64,000 nucleotides of DNA, taken from positions 8,496-72,495 of the forward strand of contig DCPU01000008.1 in NCBI GenBank assembly GCA_002323245.1. The letters are read 5' to 3'. Shown piece by piece: positions 7,736 through 16,071 of this stretch (position 1 is the first letter of the stretch; each line of letters begins with the position of its first letter). Source of the DNA: Mariprofundus sp. UBA1536 (GTDB taxonomy: Bacteria; Pseudomonadota; Zetaproteobacteria; Mariprofundales; Mariprofundaceae). The notes below the pieces were generated by a model. That model saw nothing but the letters and a program-made list of their open reading frames with translations, had not been told where the DNA came from and did no database searches. The position numbers and the translations under genes are program-made.

Positions 7736-9016
7736 TTAAGTATGAATTTGCGAATCATCCGTGGCCAATCGGACGATTTTTAAACGCTGAATACGCTCGC
7801 CTTCCATTTGTAGAATTTCTATCTGTATATGTTCACTTTGCAAACAGGCCAGTCCTTCAGGCATACCACCCAATTCATGCACCACAAAGCCGCCAATGGT
7901 GGTGGCATCACTCTCTGGTAAATTACTCGCGAGCATTTGATTGAGGTCATGTAAGTTGGCTGTGCTGCCCACTACCCATGTACCATCCGGTTGCGGCCAA
8001 ACTTCCAAGGGCACATGCACATCAAATTCATCGACGATTTCACCAACAATTTCTTCAATAATATCTTCAAGCGTAATGATACCTTCAATATCGCCAAACT
8101 CATCCACCACAATGGCCATGTGCTGGTGTTTGCTTTGAAAATCAAAAAGTTGCTGCAACGCATTGCGATTGGCGGGCACATATGGCGGTGTTTCCCAAAT
8201 CATGGTTTGCGCCAAGGGTTTGTGAACTTGTTTGTTTTTAAGTAAATCACGCAAATGCACGATGCCAAGAATATTATCGGTATCCCCATGGTAAACTGGA
8301 TAACGCGAATGCGGCTTACGAATGGCGCGACTAAGCTCATCTTCAAGGTTATGGCTGGCATTGAGCATGACCATATCTTTACGCGGCGTCATGAGGGATT
8401 TAATGGGCACATCATGCAAGTGCAACGCGCTCATCAGCATTTGCTCACGGGCCTTATCGAGCACCCCGCTCTCAGCGCTCATATCAATCATGGCGGCCAA
8501 TTCTTGATGACTAAACCCCATTTCCTGATGCGCTTTGATATTCAGGATCTTTTGTAACACTTTAATAATAAGCATTAAAATAGCCACAATTGGCGTAAAA
8601 ATAGTTTGCAGCCATGTCATAGGAATAGCTACGCGACAGGCAATTTTCTCAGAATGTGCAACAGCCAACGCCTTGGGCAAAACTTCCGCAAAAATAAGCA
8701 CCACTACAGTCATCACCACAGTGGCATACAAAATGCCTTTCTCACCATATTCAGCCACAAACAAAGCGGTGGCTAAACTTGATGCAGCAATGTTCACGAA
8801 ATTGTTACCCAACAAAATCGAAGCAAGCATGCGTTCTGGTTTTTTAAGTAAACGCTCTGCATAACGAGCGCCCAGATTGCCGCTCTTGCGTAAAATACGT
8901 AGGCGTACACGCCTTGCTCGTGTCAAAGCAGTTTCTGAGCCCGAGAAAAACGCAGACAAAATTAGTAGAAAGAAAAGCAAGCCGACTATCAGCGACATAT
9001 GGTTATCAAAGTTCAT
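7736..9016 (-). CDS. CNNM/CorB-CorC family membrane protein with CBS pair
   Basis: A 426-residue protein in three parts: an N-terminal DUF21/CNNM membrane domain with several spans (about residues 8-30, 65-85, 98-150), including FFSGSETALTRARR; a tandem CBS domain at about 200-320 (LMTPRKDMVMLN and MAIVVDEFGDIEGIITLEDI); and a C-terminal CorC/HlyC-type domain. Relatives include E. coli YfjD and the CorB proteins linked to magnesium/cobalt efflux and resistance. It follows ypjD by only 7 bases, the same pairing as ypjD-yfjD in E. coli, which supports a joint role in divalent-cation handling. A true hemolysin function is unlikely. Confidence 0.9.
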   Translation of the reverse strand: MNFDNHMSLIVGLLFFLLILSAFFSGSETALTRARRVRLRILRKSGNLGARYAERLLKKPERMLASILLGNNFVNIAASSLATALFVAEYGEKGILYATVVMTVVVLIFAEVLPKALAVAHSEKIACRVAIPMTWLQTIFTPIVAILMLIIKVLQKILNIKAHQEMGFSHQELAAMIDMSAESGVLDKAREQMLMSALHLHDVPIKSLMTPRKDMVMLNASHNLEDELSRAIRKPHSRYPVYHGDTDNILGIVHLRDLLKNKQVHKPLAQTMIWETPPYVPANRNALQQLFDFQSKHQHMAIVVDEFGDIEGIITLEDIIEEIVGEIVDEFDVHVPLEVWPQPDGTWVVGSTANLHDLNQMLASNLPESDATTIGGFVVHELGGMPEGLACLQSEHIQIEILQMEGERIQRLKIVRLATDDSQIHT

Positions 9017-9023
9017 GAAAATC

Positions 9024-9839
9024 CTAGCTGAGCATTTGATGGATAAATTTCACACCGAAATATGCGAGCATTAAAGTGGCATAAGCAAATAGCACCATTT
9101 TGCTAGCGCGTTGATGATGCCAAGCTGCTTTTTTACGCATGTAATTAAGCGTAAAAAGCATCACCCATGCAAAGATGGCCAGCATCACTTTGTGGCTAAA
9201 CAAAGCAAAATGCTGCATTTCAACCCATTGCCAAGCCAGACCTGTAATAATACTCAAAGCAATCAACCACGTGGCCCAACGCACATGTGAAAAGAGATAA
9301 TTAGAAATATCCATCAATGGCGGCATGGCGCGCACAAAAAAGCCCAGTTGTTTTTTCTTCAAAGCGCGATCAAGCAGCAATTGCATGCAGGCATAAATCG
9401 CAGCCATGGTCAGCATCACATATCCGAGCACAGAAAGCAGTAAGTGCCCTGTTTGTAAAAAGGAATGCGCGGCCACCCATTGGTCACGGTGTTCAGGCGG
9501 TAAAAATGGAAGAATAAACAATGGTAAAGCTGTTAAGGGCAATAAAAACAAACCCAAACCACGAATGCCTTGTTGCCAAATACCAAGGAGATAAAGGTTT
9601 TGCACCAATAAGGTAGTAAAGCCTGCCACCGTCGTTAAGTTGAGCACCAAGCCCGTTGTGCCAATAAAACCTAGCTCTAAAATAGCCACCAATGTGCTGA
9701 AAATAGATAAGCTTACGCAAATGCTGATGCGCTTTTGAAACTTGATTTCACTTTCTTGTGTTTTCAAGGCAACAAGGATAAATCCAGCAGCCACCAACGA
9801 AAAAATACCAGCAATAATAAATAGGAGATTTGCAATCAT
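9024..9839 (-). CDS. ypjD: YpjD/CcsA-type cytochrome c assembly-like membrane protein
   Basis: A 271-residue protein that is almost entirely transmembrane, with about eight hydrophobic spans. The Trp-rich loop of the CcsA/CcmC heme-handling family is not obvious, but conserved His residues (AAHSFLQTGHLLLS, ALFSHKVMLAIFAW) match the CcsA-like domain. E. coli YpjD sits beside ffh and the CBS-domain gene yfjD; the latter neighbour is conserved here. The family has been tied to magnesium homeostasis as well as annotated as cytochrome c assembly, so the biochemical role is open. It is upstream of the CBS protein in a two-gene unit and divergent from ilvD. Confidence 0.83.
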   Translation of the reverse strand: MIANLLFIIAGIFSLVAAGFILVALKTQESEIKFQKRISICVSLSIFSTLVAILELGFIGTTGLVLNLTTVAGFTTLLVQNLYLLGIWQQGIRGLGLFLLPLTALPLFILPFLPPEHRDQWVAAHSFLQTGHLLLSVLGYVMLTMAAIYACMQLLLDRALKKKQLGFFVRAMPPLMDISNYLFSHVRWATWLIALSIITGLAWQWVEMQHFALFSHKVMLAIFAWVMLFTLNYMRKKAAWHHQRASKMVLFAYATLMLAYFGVKFIHQMLS

Positions 9840-9974
9840 AAGCGACTTCTAACCAAGTTGGCATGGTGAATCAATGTTATTCATGCGCTTTTACTTTTCG
9901 CTTGCAGGTGGCTGATTTAAAGTCAGCAAATACGTTGTGTAAATGCCTTGCCTGCTATGATTTTGCTTTGATGA

Positions 9975-10002
9975 TTGGCGCAAGCTGATAACTTGCTATG
10001 CT
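9975..10002 (+). promoter_or_regulatory. Candidate sigma-70 promoter for ilvD
   Basis: TTGGCG (9975-9980) and TATGCT (9997-10002) are separated by 16 bases, about 60 bases upstream of the ilvD ATG at 10061. This lies in the 220-base intergenic region between divergent ypjD and ilvD. Both boxes match the consensus at four of six positions or better. No attenuator peptide or riboswitch fold was recognised in the leader. Found by eye only. Confidence 0.4.
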
Positions 10003-10060
10003 TCGAGCAGTTCCTATTTTTTTACACACCAACCAGATTTATGCAAAAAGGATTTTAAAG

Positions 10061-11908
10061 ATGCCAGTTTACCGTTCACGAACCACCACTGCAGGCCGCA
10101 ATATGGCAGGAGCGCGCGCATTATGGCGCGCTACAGGCATGAAAGATGGCGATTTTGAAAAGCCTATCATTGCTGTGGTCAACTCATTTACCCAATTCGT
10201 GCCCGGTCATGTACACCTCAAAGATTTGGGGCAAATGGTGGCGCGTGAAATTGAAGACGCTGGCGGCGTAGCCAAAGAATTTAATACGATTGCTGTGGAT
10301 GATGGCATTGCTATGGGTCATGGCGGCATGCTCTATTCGCTGCCAAGCCGCGAAATCATTGCCGATTCTGTTGAATATATGGTCAACGCCCATTGCGCTG
10401 ACGCTATGGTGTGTATTTCCAACTGCGATAAAATCACCCCTGGTATGCTCATGGCAGCGCTTCGCCTTAACATCCCTGCGGTGTTCGTATCGGGCGGCCC
10501 GATGGAAGCTGGTAAAGTCACCATCAACAACCGCGAAAAACATCTTGATTTGGTGGATGCCATGGTGATGGCCGCTGATGATCATGAATCCGATGAAGAC
10601 GTTGCAGCCGTTGAGCGCTCCGCCTGCCCTACCTGCGGCTCATGTTCCGGTATGTTTACCGCCAACTCGATGAACTGCCTTGCTGAAGCTTTGGGTCTTG
10701 CTCTTCCTGGCAATGGTTCGCTGCTAGCTACACATGCTGATCGCCGGGCTCTGTTCTTAGAAGCTGGCCGCCTGATTGTGGAAATCAGCAAGCGTTATTA
10801 TGAAGATGACGATGTTTCCGTATTGCCGCGCTCCATTGCCACCTTTGAAGCCTTTGAAAACGCCATTGCCCTTGATATCGCAATGGGTGGCTCCACCAAT
10901 ACCGTGCTTCACTTATTGGCTTGCGCCCAAGAAGGTGGCGTGGATTTCACCATGAAAGATATCGATCGCATGAGCCGCCGAGTGCCCAACTTATGTAAAG
11001 TCGCACCTGCTGTGCAGCATTATCATATGGAAGATGTGCACAGAGCTGGTGGTGTGATTGGTATTTTGGCTGAGCTCGATAGGGCTGGTCTAATTCACCG
11101 CGATGTACCCACTGTGCATTCGGCAACACTTGGTTTGGGTTTGGATAATAACGATATCATGAACGAAGCCAATGAAACTTCGCGTGAAATGTTCCGCGCT
11201 GCCCCCGGCGGCGTCCCTACGCAAGTGGCGTTCTCACAAGCTGAGCGTTGGAAAACATTGGATACCGACCGCGAAAACGGTTGTATCCGTAATTTTGAAC
11301 ACGCCTACTCTAAAGAAGGCGGCCTTGCGGTGCTTTATGGCAATATCGCTGAGCGTGGTTGCATCGTTAAAACCGCTGGTGTGGATGAATCTATCTGGAA
11401 ATTCACAGGCACAGCCCGCGTCTTTGAATCACAAGATGCATCGGTATCAGCGATTTTGAATGATAAAATCAAAGCTGGTGACATCGTTATCATCCGCTAC
11501 GAAGGCCCCAAAGGCGGCCCCGGCATGCAAGAAATGCTCTACCCTACTTCTTATCTTAAATCCAAAGGTATGGGCAAAGTATGCGCATTGTTAACTGACG
11601 GACGCTTCTCAGGCGGCACCTCTGGCCTCTCCATTGGCCATGCCAGCCCCGAAGCAGCCGAAGGCGGCGCAATCGGCCTCATCGAAGATGGCGACATCAT
11701 AGAAATCGATATCCCCAACCGCAGCATCAACCTCACGATTTCTGATGCAGATTTGCAGGCTCGTCGTGAAGCCATGGAAGCCAAAGGCAAAGATGCATGG
11801 AAGCCAGTGAATCGTGAGCGCTTTGTCTCCAAAGCCCTGCAAGCTTATGCAGCCCTGACCACCAGTGCTGATAAGGGTGCCGTGCGCGATTTGGAGCAAT
11901 TAAAATAA
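10061..11908 (+). CDS. ilvD: Dihydroxy-acid dehydratase
   Basis: An iron-sulfur dehydratase of 615 residues that converts dihydroxy-isovalerate and dihydroxy-methylvalerate to the 2-keto acids preceding valine, leucine and isoleucine. Cluster-binding cysteines are visible in SNCDKITPGM and PTCGSCSGMFTANSMNCL, and conserved blocks include AMGGSTNTVLHL, KGGPGMQEML and LTDGRFSGGTSG. The ATG at 10061 is chosen: AAGGA lies about ten bases before it and the protein then matches E. coli IlvD (616 residues). An in-frame ATG at 9998 would add 21 unusual residues and overlap the candidate promoter. The gene stands alone; no other ilv gene is present. Confidence 0.97.
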   Translation: MPVYRSRTTTAGRNMAGARALWRATGMKDGDFEKPIIAVVNSFTQFVPGHVHLKDLGQMVAREIEDAGGVAKEFNTIAVDDGIAMGHGGMLYSLPSREIIADSVEYMVNAHCADAMVCISNCDKITPGMLMAALRLNIPAVFVSGGPMEAGKVTINNREKHLDLVDAMVMAADDHESDEDVAAVERSACPTCGSCSGMFTANSMNCLAEALGLALPGNGSLLATHADRRALFLEAGRLIVEISKRYYEDDDVSVLPRSIATFEAFENAIALDIAMGGSTNTVLHLLACAQEGGVDFTMKDIDRMSRRVPNLCKVAPAVQHYHMEDVHRAGGVIGILAELDRAGLIHRDVPTVHSATLGLGLDNNDIMNEANETSREMFRAAPGGVPTQVAFSQAERWKTLDTDRENGCIRNFEHAYSKEGGLAVLYGNIAERGCIVKTAGVDESIWKFTGTARVFESQDASVSAILNDKIKAGDIVIIRYEGPKGGPGMQEMLYPTSYLKSKGMGKVCALLTDGRFSGGTSGLSIGHASPEAAEGGAIGLIEDGDIIEIDIPNRSINLTISDADLQARREAMEAKGKDAWKPVNRERFVSKALQAYAALTTSADKGAVRDLEQLK

Positions 11909-11909
11909 C

Positions 11910-12347
11910 ATGAATCCAACTCTTGGAAATCAGGCAGCAAAAGCCGAAGCTATTGTGCAAATATGCCTTTCGCACCTGCCTGAAATCCAAGCGATTTACT
12001 TGTTTGGTTCGTGGGGAACCAGCCAACAAAGTGAGCACAGCGATTTGGATTTAGCCTTGCTTCTTCCCCAACTACGAGCCAAAGCCTTAGGTAATCTATA
12101 TGGCTCCGCGTTATACAAAGCACTTGAGTCTTTGTTTAAAATAGACATCGACCTTATCAATTTGCGTGAGGCAAACACTGTCTTACAAAAAGAAATCATT
12201 GCAGATGGTCGCTGCGTTTATAACGCTGATGCTTATGCTGCCGATGAATTTGAAATGCTGACCATGTCCTACTATCAAAAACTAAATGATGAACGCGCAG
12301 CGGTATTGCAGTCATTTTATAAGACCAAGCGAGCGTATAATGTATGA
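11910..12347 (+). CDS. mntA: MntA-type minimal nucleotidyltransferase antitoxin
   Basis: A 145-residue protein with the exact MNT signature GSX10DXD: GSW at residues 33-35 through DLDLALLLP. In characterised HepT/MntA pairs the MNT protein neutralises the HEPN toxin by adding AMP groups to a Tyr near the toxin's RNase motif. The next gene encodes such a HEPN protein with a 4-nt ATGA overlap, the standard order of this family. It starts one base after the ilvD stop, so it may be read from the ilvD transcript as a recent insertion behind a housekeeping gene. Confidence 0.88.
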   Translation: MNPTLGNQAAKAEAIVQICLSHLPEIQAIYLFGSWGTSQQSEHSDLDLALLLPQLRAKALGNLYGSALYKALESLFKIDIDLINLREANTVLQKEIIADGRCVYNADAYAADEFEMLTMSYYQKLNDERAAVLQSFYKTKRAYNV

Positions 12348-12823
12348 ATGATGTCATGATTAACAAAATTCAAAGTATTCACCGCTGCATCAAACGCGCC
12401 AAAGAAGAATTTGAAGAAGCAGGCAGTGGTTTCGCACAAAATTTCAGCCGCCAAGATGCCTCAATTTTGAACATCACCCGCGCCTGCGAACAAGCCATTG
12501 ATCTTGCCAATGTGGTCATCAAAGAAGAAAAGCTGGGCATCCCTTCAGGCAGCCGCGACGCATTTGAATTGCTGGCAAAAAATAATCTCATACCCCAAGC
12601 GCTTTCCACCAAAATGCAGCACATGGTGGGCTTTCGCAACACGGTCATCCATGAATATCAGCAAGTGAACATTGCCATCGTTCAAGCGGTTTTAGAAACA
12701 GGGTTAAATGATTTGTTACTCTTTACCGACGCTGTCATCGAACAACAAAATGCGCGAAACAAGACCCGAACATCCCGCCAGAATTTTCAAGCACTTTCTT
12801 TCAAATTCACTCTTTCCACATAG
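12344..12823 (+). CDS. hepT: HepT-type HEPN-domain toxin (DUF86)
   Basis: A 159-residue alpha-helical protein with the HEPN RNase motif RX4HXY, seen as RNTVIHEY near residues 103-110. This family cleaves RNA until AMPylated by its MntA partner, encoded immediately upstream. The usual length is about 135-140 residues. The final residues here (after about 147) are encoded by sequence antisense to the 3' end of the IS110-type transposase remnant, which suggests that the original C-terminus was altered when the element landed. The key motif is intact, so activity is plausible. A second in-frame ATG four codons in is an alternative start. Confidence 0.85.
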   Translation: MNDVMINKIQSIHRCIKRAKEEFEEAGSGFAQNFSRQDASILNITRACEQAIDLANVVIKEEKLGIPSGSRDAFELLAKNNLIPQALSTKMQHMVGFRNTVIHEYQQVNIAIVQAVLETGLNDLLLFTDAVIEQQNARNKTRTSRQNFQALSFKFTLST

Positions 12824-13254
12824 AACTTATCATGCTTCACCAGCGACCAAATCACCCGAGTAATATGCCGGCCTAAAGAGCGAACTGCTTGATTGTGTTT
12901 TTTACCTTCAGCCCGTTTCTTCAGATAATACTCTTTCGATTGTGGCGTGTGATAATAGTGCCTGGCAACAGCTGTCATCATGGCAGCTTTTGCTCGCCGG
13001 TTGATCTGCTTCCCTGCTTTGGTTCCGGAGTAAACACCTGAACTATTATCCAGTGGTGCCATACCAATATAACGGGCTAATGCTGGCTCAGAAGCAAAGC
13101 GACTTATTGTGCCTATTTCAGCTGCCAGTTCAGTTGCACAGATGATTCCAAAGCCTGTTATAGATTGAATATTTTGGGCTAATTTTGACTGCGGAATTAA
13201 ATGCAATTCCGGGGACGCAATTCCGGGGACACAATACTTCAATTCCGGGGACAC
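12787..13254 (-). pseudogene. IS110-family transposase, C-terminal remnant
   Basis: About 130 residues of recognisable Transposase_20 (IS110 C-terminal) sequence: IQSITGFGIICATELAAEIG, ALARYIGMAPLDNSSG, and GRHITRVIWSLV. The full family is 300-400 residues with an N-terminal DEDD catalytic domain, which is absent here. The 5' part of the open frame (through about residue 18) is simply a translation of the short direct repeats at 13204-13254, starting at a GTG inside a repeat, so it is not genuine transposase sequence. The fragment cannot transpose on its own. Its 3' end overlaps hepT by 37 bases in the opposite orientation. Confidence 0.85.
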
Positions 13255-13313
13255 AATACTTAATGATCACCTTTGCGCAATTCCGGGGACACAATACTTA
13301 ATGATCACCTTTG
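13192..13313. repeat. Cluster of short direct repeats (four copies) with a flanking inverted repeat
   Basis: The core CAATTCCGGGGACACAATAC occurs in direct orientation starting at 13218, 13240 and 13278, with a shortened copy (GGGGACGC ending) at 13204. The last two copies are identical over 36 bases, including the extension TTAATGATCACCTTTG, with a 38-base period. At the left edge CGGAATT (13192-13198) and AATTCCG (13205-13211) form an inverted repeat. The cluster lies exactly at the truncated 5' end of the IS110 remnant and before the YdeI-family gene. From memory, closely similar strings recur in many proteobacterial genomes near Y1/REP-associated transposase genes; I could not check this. 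Confidence 0.9.
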
Positions 13314-13323
13314 AAAAAATGCT

Positions 13324-13944
13324 TTATCGTTCCGTTGCACCTTTACCTGAAAGAATCTTGCCGCGAAACTTGGCTATCCGTGCAATGCGTGTCTCAGATT
13401 TCTTCGCTGAATTGAGGTTTATGATATAGCTTTTTTTGCGGCCAGGGGTGAGTGCATGAAAGGCTTCAGCAAGCTCAGAATCGGCATCCAATGCTTCTAT
13501 GAGCTCATCAGGAAGGTCGAGGTCTCTCTGCTCTTTTTCGGGCTTTATGCCTGCCTCTACATAACCCATCGCCTCTTTTAAATAGGTAGTGATGATTGCC
13601 TCCATTTCCGCTACTTGATGGTTAGCAGTAAAACGGATCATATCCGGGTGTTGCGTATTTGCCCCTTGCCTTTCCAATACATGTTCTTGGTCTTTCAATA
13701 AAGCAGCGTTAAAAAAAGTTAGGCGAAAGTCTTTGCGAAATGCACCCATAATCACAATGTTTCGACCGCCATGCATGTAACACGGATGTCCCCATTTCAC
13801 AGTCTCGGCTAATCCTAAACCACGACACATTTGGCGGAGTGAATGTAAGCCAACACCCCATTGTTGCGTTGAGCAATCTGAAGTGGCAAAGCGCTCACAT
13901 CGCCCACACCCATGAGAAAAATATTCCTCAATATCTGTAATCAC
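13324..13944 (-). CDS. YdeI/OmpD-associated (DUF1801 plus OmdA) family protein
   Basis: A 206-residue protein with an N-terminal DUF1801-like domain (LRQMCRGLGLAETVKWGHPCYMHGGRNIVIMGAFRKDFRLTF region) and a C-terminal YdeI/OmdA segment (LPDELIEALDADSELAEAFHALTPGRKKSYI, then ARIAKFRGKIL). The family is widespread and poorly understood; some members are annotated as bacteriocin-protection proteins. The start is GTG at 13944 preceded by GGGGA. It lies 32 bases downstream of the RRM gene on the same strand. Its 3' end stops 10 bases from the repeat cluster. A second protein with a YdeI-type C-terminus is encoded at 60853-61401. An extra Cys cluster (CGRCERFATSDC) lies near the N-terminus. Confidence 0.85.
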   Translation of the reverse strand: MITDIEEYFSHGCGRCERFATSDCSTQQWGVGLHSLRQMCRGLGLAETVKWGHPCYMHGGRNIVIMGAFRKDFRLTFFNAALLKDQEHVLERQGANTQHPDMIRFTANHQVAEMEAIITTYLKEAMGYVEAGIKPEKEQRDLDLPDELIEALDADSELAEAFHALTPGRKKSYIINLNSAKKSETRIARIAKFRGKILSGKGATER

Positions 13945-13976
13945 AGTTTTCCCCGATTGGACTGCCTAACAAAAAA

Positions 13977-14228
13977 CTAGGAAGGCATCTCACTTGCATC
14001 GATTTCGTTCACGCGCAGTTTGCGGCCAGCAAATTCTCTGCCGTTGAGTGACTTGATGGCTGCTTTTCCTTCGAAGTCATCATCCATCACGATAAAGCCA
14101 AAACCACGGCTTTGACCTTCTTTATTGATCATCAGTTTTACACTCGTCACCGTGCCGAATTCAGCGAATACTTCGCGAATCTCTTCTTCGGTGGTGCTAA
14201 AAGACATGTTTCCAATATTAATATACAT
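13977..14228 (-). CDS. RRM-domain RNA-binding protein
   Basis: An 83-residue protein made of a single RNA-recognition motif. RNP2 is YINIGNM at residues 2-8 and RNP1 is RGFGFIVM at about 41-48, with conserved SLNGREFAGRKLRVNEI at the end. Bacterial RRM proteins of this kind are often cold-induced RNA chaperones. The ATG at 14228 is chosen because AAGGG lies about seven bases upstream; an earlier in-frame start would add 20 residues unlike the family. The glycine-rich tail seen in cyanobacterial relatives is missing. It probably heads a two-gene unit with the YdeI-family gene and is divergent from rsuA. Confidence 0.92.
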   Translation of the reverse strand: MYINIGNMSFSTTEEEIREVFAEFGTVTSVKLMINKEGQSRGFGFIVMDDDFEGKAAIKSLNGREFAGRKLRVNEIDASEMPS

Positions 14229-14362
14229 ATTTATACCCTTAAAATCTCTGAACTTTTGGCAGTGTAAGCGGTGAAAGCTGCATAGCAAGTAAACCGCTGG
14301 GCTTACAGGAATGAACGGCGCTCATGCCAACCGCTTATCATTGGTATACTGTTGTCGATGTT

Positions 14363-15064
14363 ATGCGCTTAGATAAATTTATATGTAAAAGCACAGCCTA
14401 TGCTTTGGCTGAGGCAATCGCGTTCATCGAAAATGAAAGTGTTGTTGTTAATGGCTTTATATCTGTTGAGGCATCGAATCAAGTGCACAAAAATAATGTT
14501 GTGAGACTTGATGGTAACATATTAACACCGCGAAGTTCGCGGTATTTCATGCTTCATAAACCAAAGAACATGATTTGCTCGAATATTGATGAGGTTTACC
14601 CATCGGTACTTCGTCTTCTGGATGTCGATAACGTGAGTGAACTACACATCGCAGGGCGATTGGATGCCGATACCACTGGCCTCGTGCTGATTACAGATGA
14701 TGGGCATTGGTCTTTTAACCTCACATCACCCCAAAACAAATGCGAAAAAGTGTACAACGTGGGTTTAGCTCGACCAATTTCACCGGATGCAAAGCAGCGT
14801 TTTCGGGATGGTATCCTCCTGCAAGGGGAATCTCGCCCCACCATACCTGCAACGCTACATATCATTGCCCCCTATCAGGTCTTGTTGACCCTCACTGAAG
14901 GTCGCTTTCATCAGGTAAAACGAATGTTTTCGGCTATCGGTAATCGCGTTGTATCCCTGCATCGCCAGCAAATCGGGTCGCTTGAACTGGATGTGGATCA
15001 GGGGGAATGGCGTCATTTAACACCAGCAGAGGTTGAAGCGCTTGATGTTTCAGATACCAAATAA
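14363..15064 (+). CDS. rsuA: 16S rRNA pseudouridine synthase of the RsuA family
   Basis: A 233-residue enzyme with an N-terminal S4 RNA-binding domain (MRLDKFICKST to about residue 60) and the RsuA/RluB/E/F catalytic domain. The catalytic Asp is in AGRLDADTTGLVLITDDG, followed by EKVYNVGL and the EGRFHQVKRMFSAIGN block. In E. coli RsuA makes pseudouridine 516 in the small-subunit rRNA. The start at 14363 gives the usual RsuA N-terminus and length (231 in E. coli); an in-frame ATG 39 bases upstream is possible. The 3' end overlaps the convergent lipase gene by 15 bases. Confidence 0.88.
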   Translation: MRLDKFICKSTAYALAEAIAFIENESVVVNGFISVEASNQVHKNNVVRLDGNILTPRSSRYFMLHKPKNMICSNIDEVYPSVLRLLDVDNVSELHIAGRLDADTTGLVLITDDGHWSFNLTSPQNKCEKVYNVGLARPISPDAKQRFRDGILLQGESRPTIPATLHIIAPYQVLLTLTEGRFHQVKRMFSAIGNRVVSLHRQQIGSLELDVDQGEWRHLTPAEVEALDVSDTK

Positions 15065-16009
15065 ATCGCGCAAATCGATGCCTGTTTCATAAGGCACCAG
15101 CATGGCAGCTTGGGTTCTACGTATCACGTGCTGCAAATAGCCGCTCATTCTATGGTCATCAAGGTTTTCCTCGGTGGGCGTTGTGTTGATCACTTTGGCT
15201 GAGCGCAACATGCTCTTGATACCTTCGAGTAATGCGTAGTCGTTGTCATGGAGCAAGACGATTTCTTTGCCCAGATGCCAATAGATATCAATATTGTTGA
15301 TATCCATAACATCCAATGGCGGCACCAACGGCACAAGGTCTAACGACGTGACCACGCGGCTAATATCAAGATGCGAAAACGCCTGCGCACCACTGACATT
15401 AGTCACTTTAGGTTGGCCAAAGGTGACAACAGGGCCAAGCCTATATTGATCCTTATCCAGAAACATGGCCAGAACCACGGCAACTGCACCGCCCAAGCTG
15501 TGGCCAGTAGTGCTGATGGTATAATCTTTGTTGAGTTTGGGTAACAGGGCTTTGTAAATACCTTCTGCTGCTTCTGAAAAACCTTGATGCAAAGCGATGT
15601 TGGCATGTTTGTCGGGCGATAGTTTGAGCGAGATATCGACCATTGCATTTTCAACATTGGCTGTGCCGCGTACGGTGATGATTTGATGTTTGAGCTTATC
15701 ATTGGCGGCGATGAAGTAGTTCACTTCCACCCCTGGCACATTGCCGTAATCCACAAGTTTATACCCTTCGGTTTCCACGATCACCTGCGCCTCATTTTTG
15801 GGCAGGTAAGCGGCATGGGCAATTTCGGCATAAAGCTTCAACTGATTAAACATGGCTGTTGATCTATCAGCACTGGCTGTTGCCGAGAAAAAGCAAATCC
15901 CAGCCAGCAAGCAAAACAATCGAGATAAACCTTGTAGTGGCATGTTGAAACGATGATGGGAGAAAGAAAATACTACAGCGATTGTGTGTTTCATTGCTGC
16001 ATTGTGCAT
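15050..16009 (-). CDS. Exported class 3 (triacylglycerol) lipase-like hydrolase
   Basis: An alpha/beta hydrolase of the lipase class 3 family. The nucleophile elbow GHSLGGAVAVVL lies near the middle, preceded by the oxyanion-side VRGTANVENAMVD and followed by VVTFGQPKV. A candidate catalytic Asp is in SLDLVPLVPP and a late His occurs in the IYWHLG region. An N-terminal hydrophobic stretch ending in ATASA looks like a signal peptide if translation begins at the ATG at 15943 (MPLQGLSRLF). ATGs at 15994 and 16009 are also in frame and none has a clear ribosome site. The substrate is unknown; it may be a periplasmic or secreted lipid hydrolase. Confidence 0.82.
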   Translation of the reverse strand: MHNAAMKHTIAVVFSFSHHRFNMPLQGLSRLFCLLAGICFFSATASADRSTAMFNQLKLYAEIAHAAYLPKNEAQVIVETEGYKLVDYGNVPGVEVNYFIAANDKLKHQIITVRGTANVENAMVDISLKLSPDKHANIALHQGFSEAAEGIYKALLPKLNKDYTISTTGHSLGGAVAVVLAMFLDKDQYRLGPVVTFGQPKVTNVSGAQAFSHLDISRVVTSLDLVPLVPPLDVMDINNIDIYWHLGKEIVLLHDNDYALLEGIKSMLRSAKVINTTPTEENLDDHRMSGYLQHVIRRTQAAMLVPYETGIDLRDLFGI

Positions 16010-16071
16010 ATGCCTTTGACTTTATTCGAGGAAATACTTCGTTGGTAGACAAGCGCGATGCCCAAAAACGG

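Noticed and set aside
9905..9935. GCTGA...TCAGC hairpin upstream of ilvD as a leader attenuator
   Set aside because: No leader peptide rich in branched-chain codons and no T-run; the hairpin is short.
13204..13313. Possible CRISPR array
   Set aside because: Only four copies with spacings of a few bases, no spacers of constant length and no cas genes.
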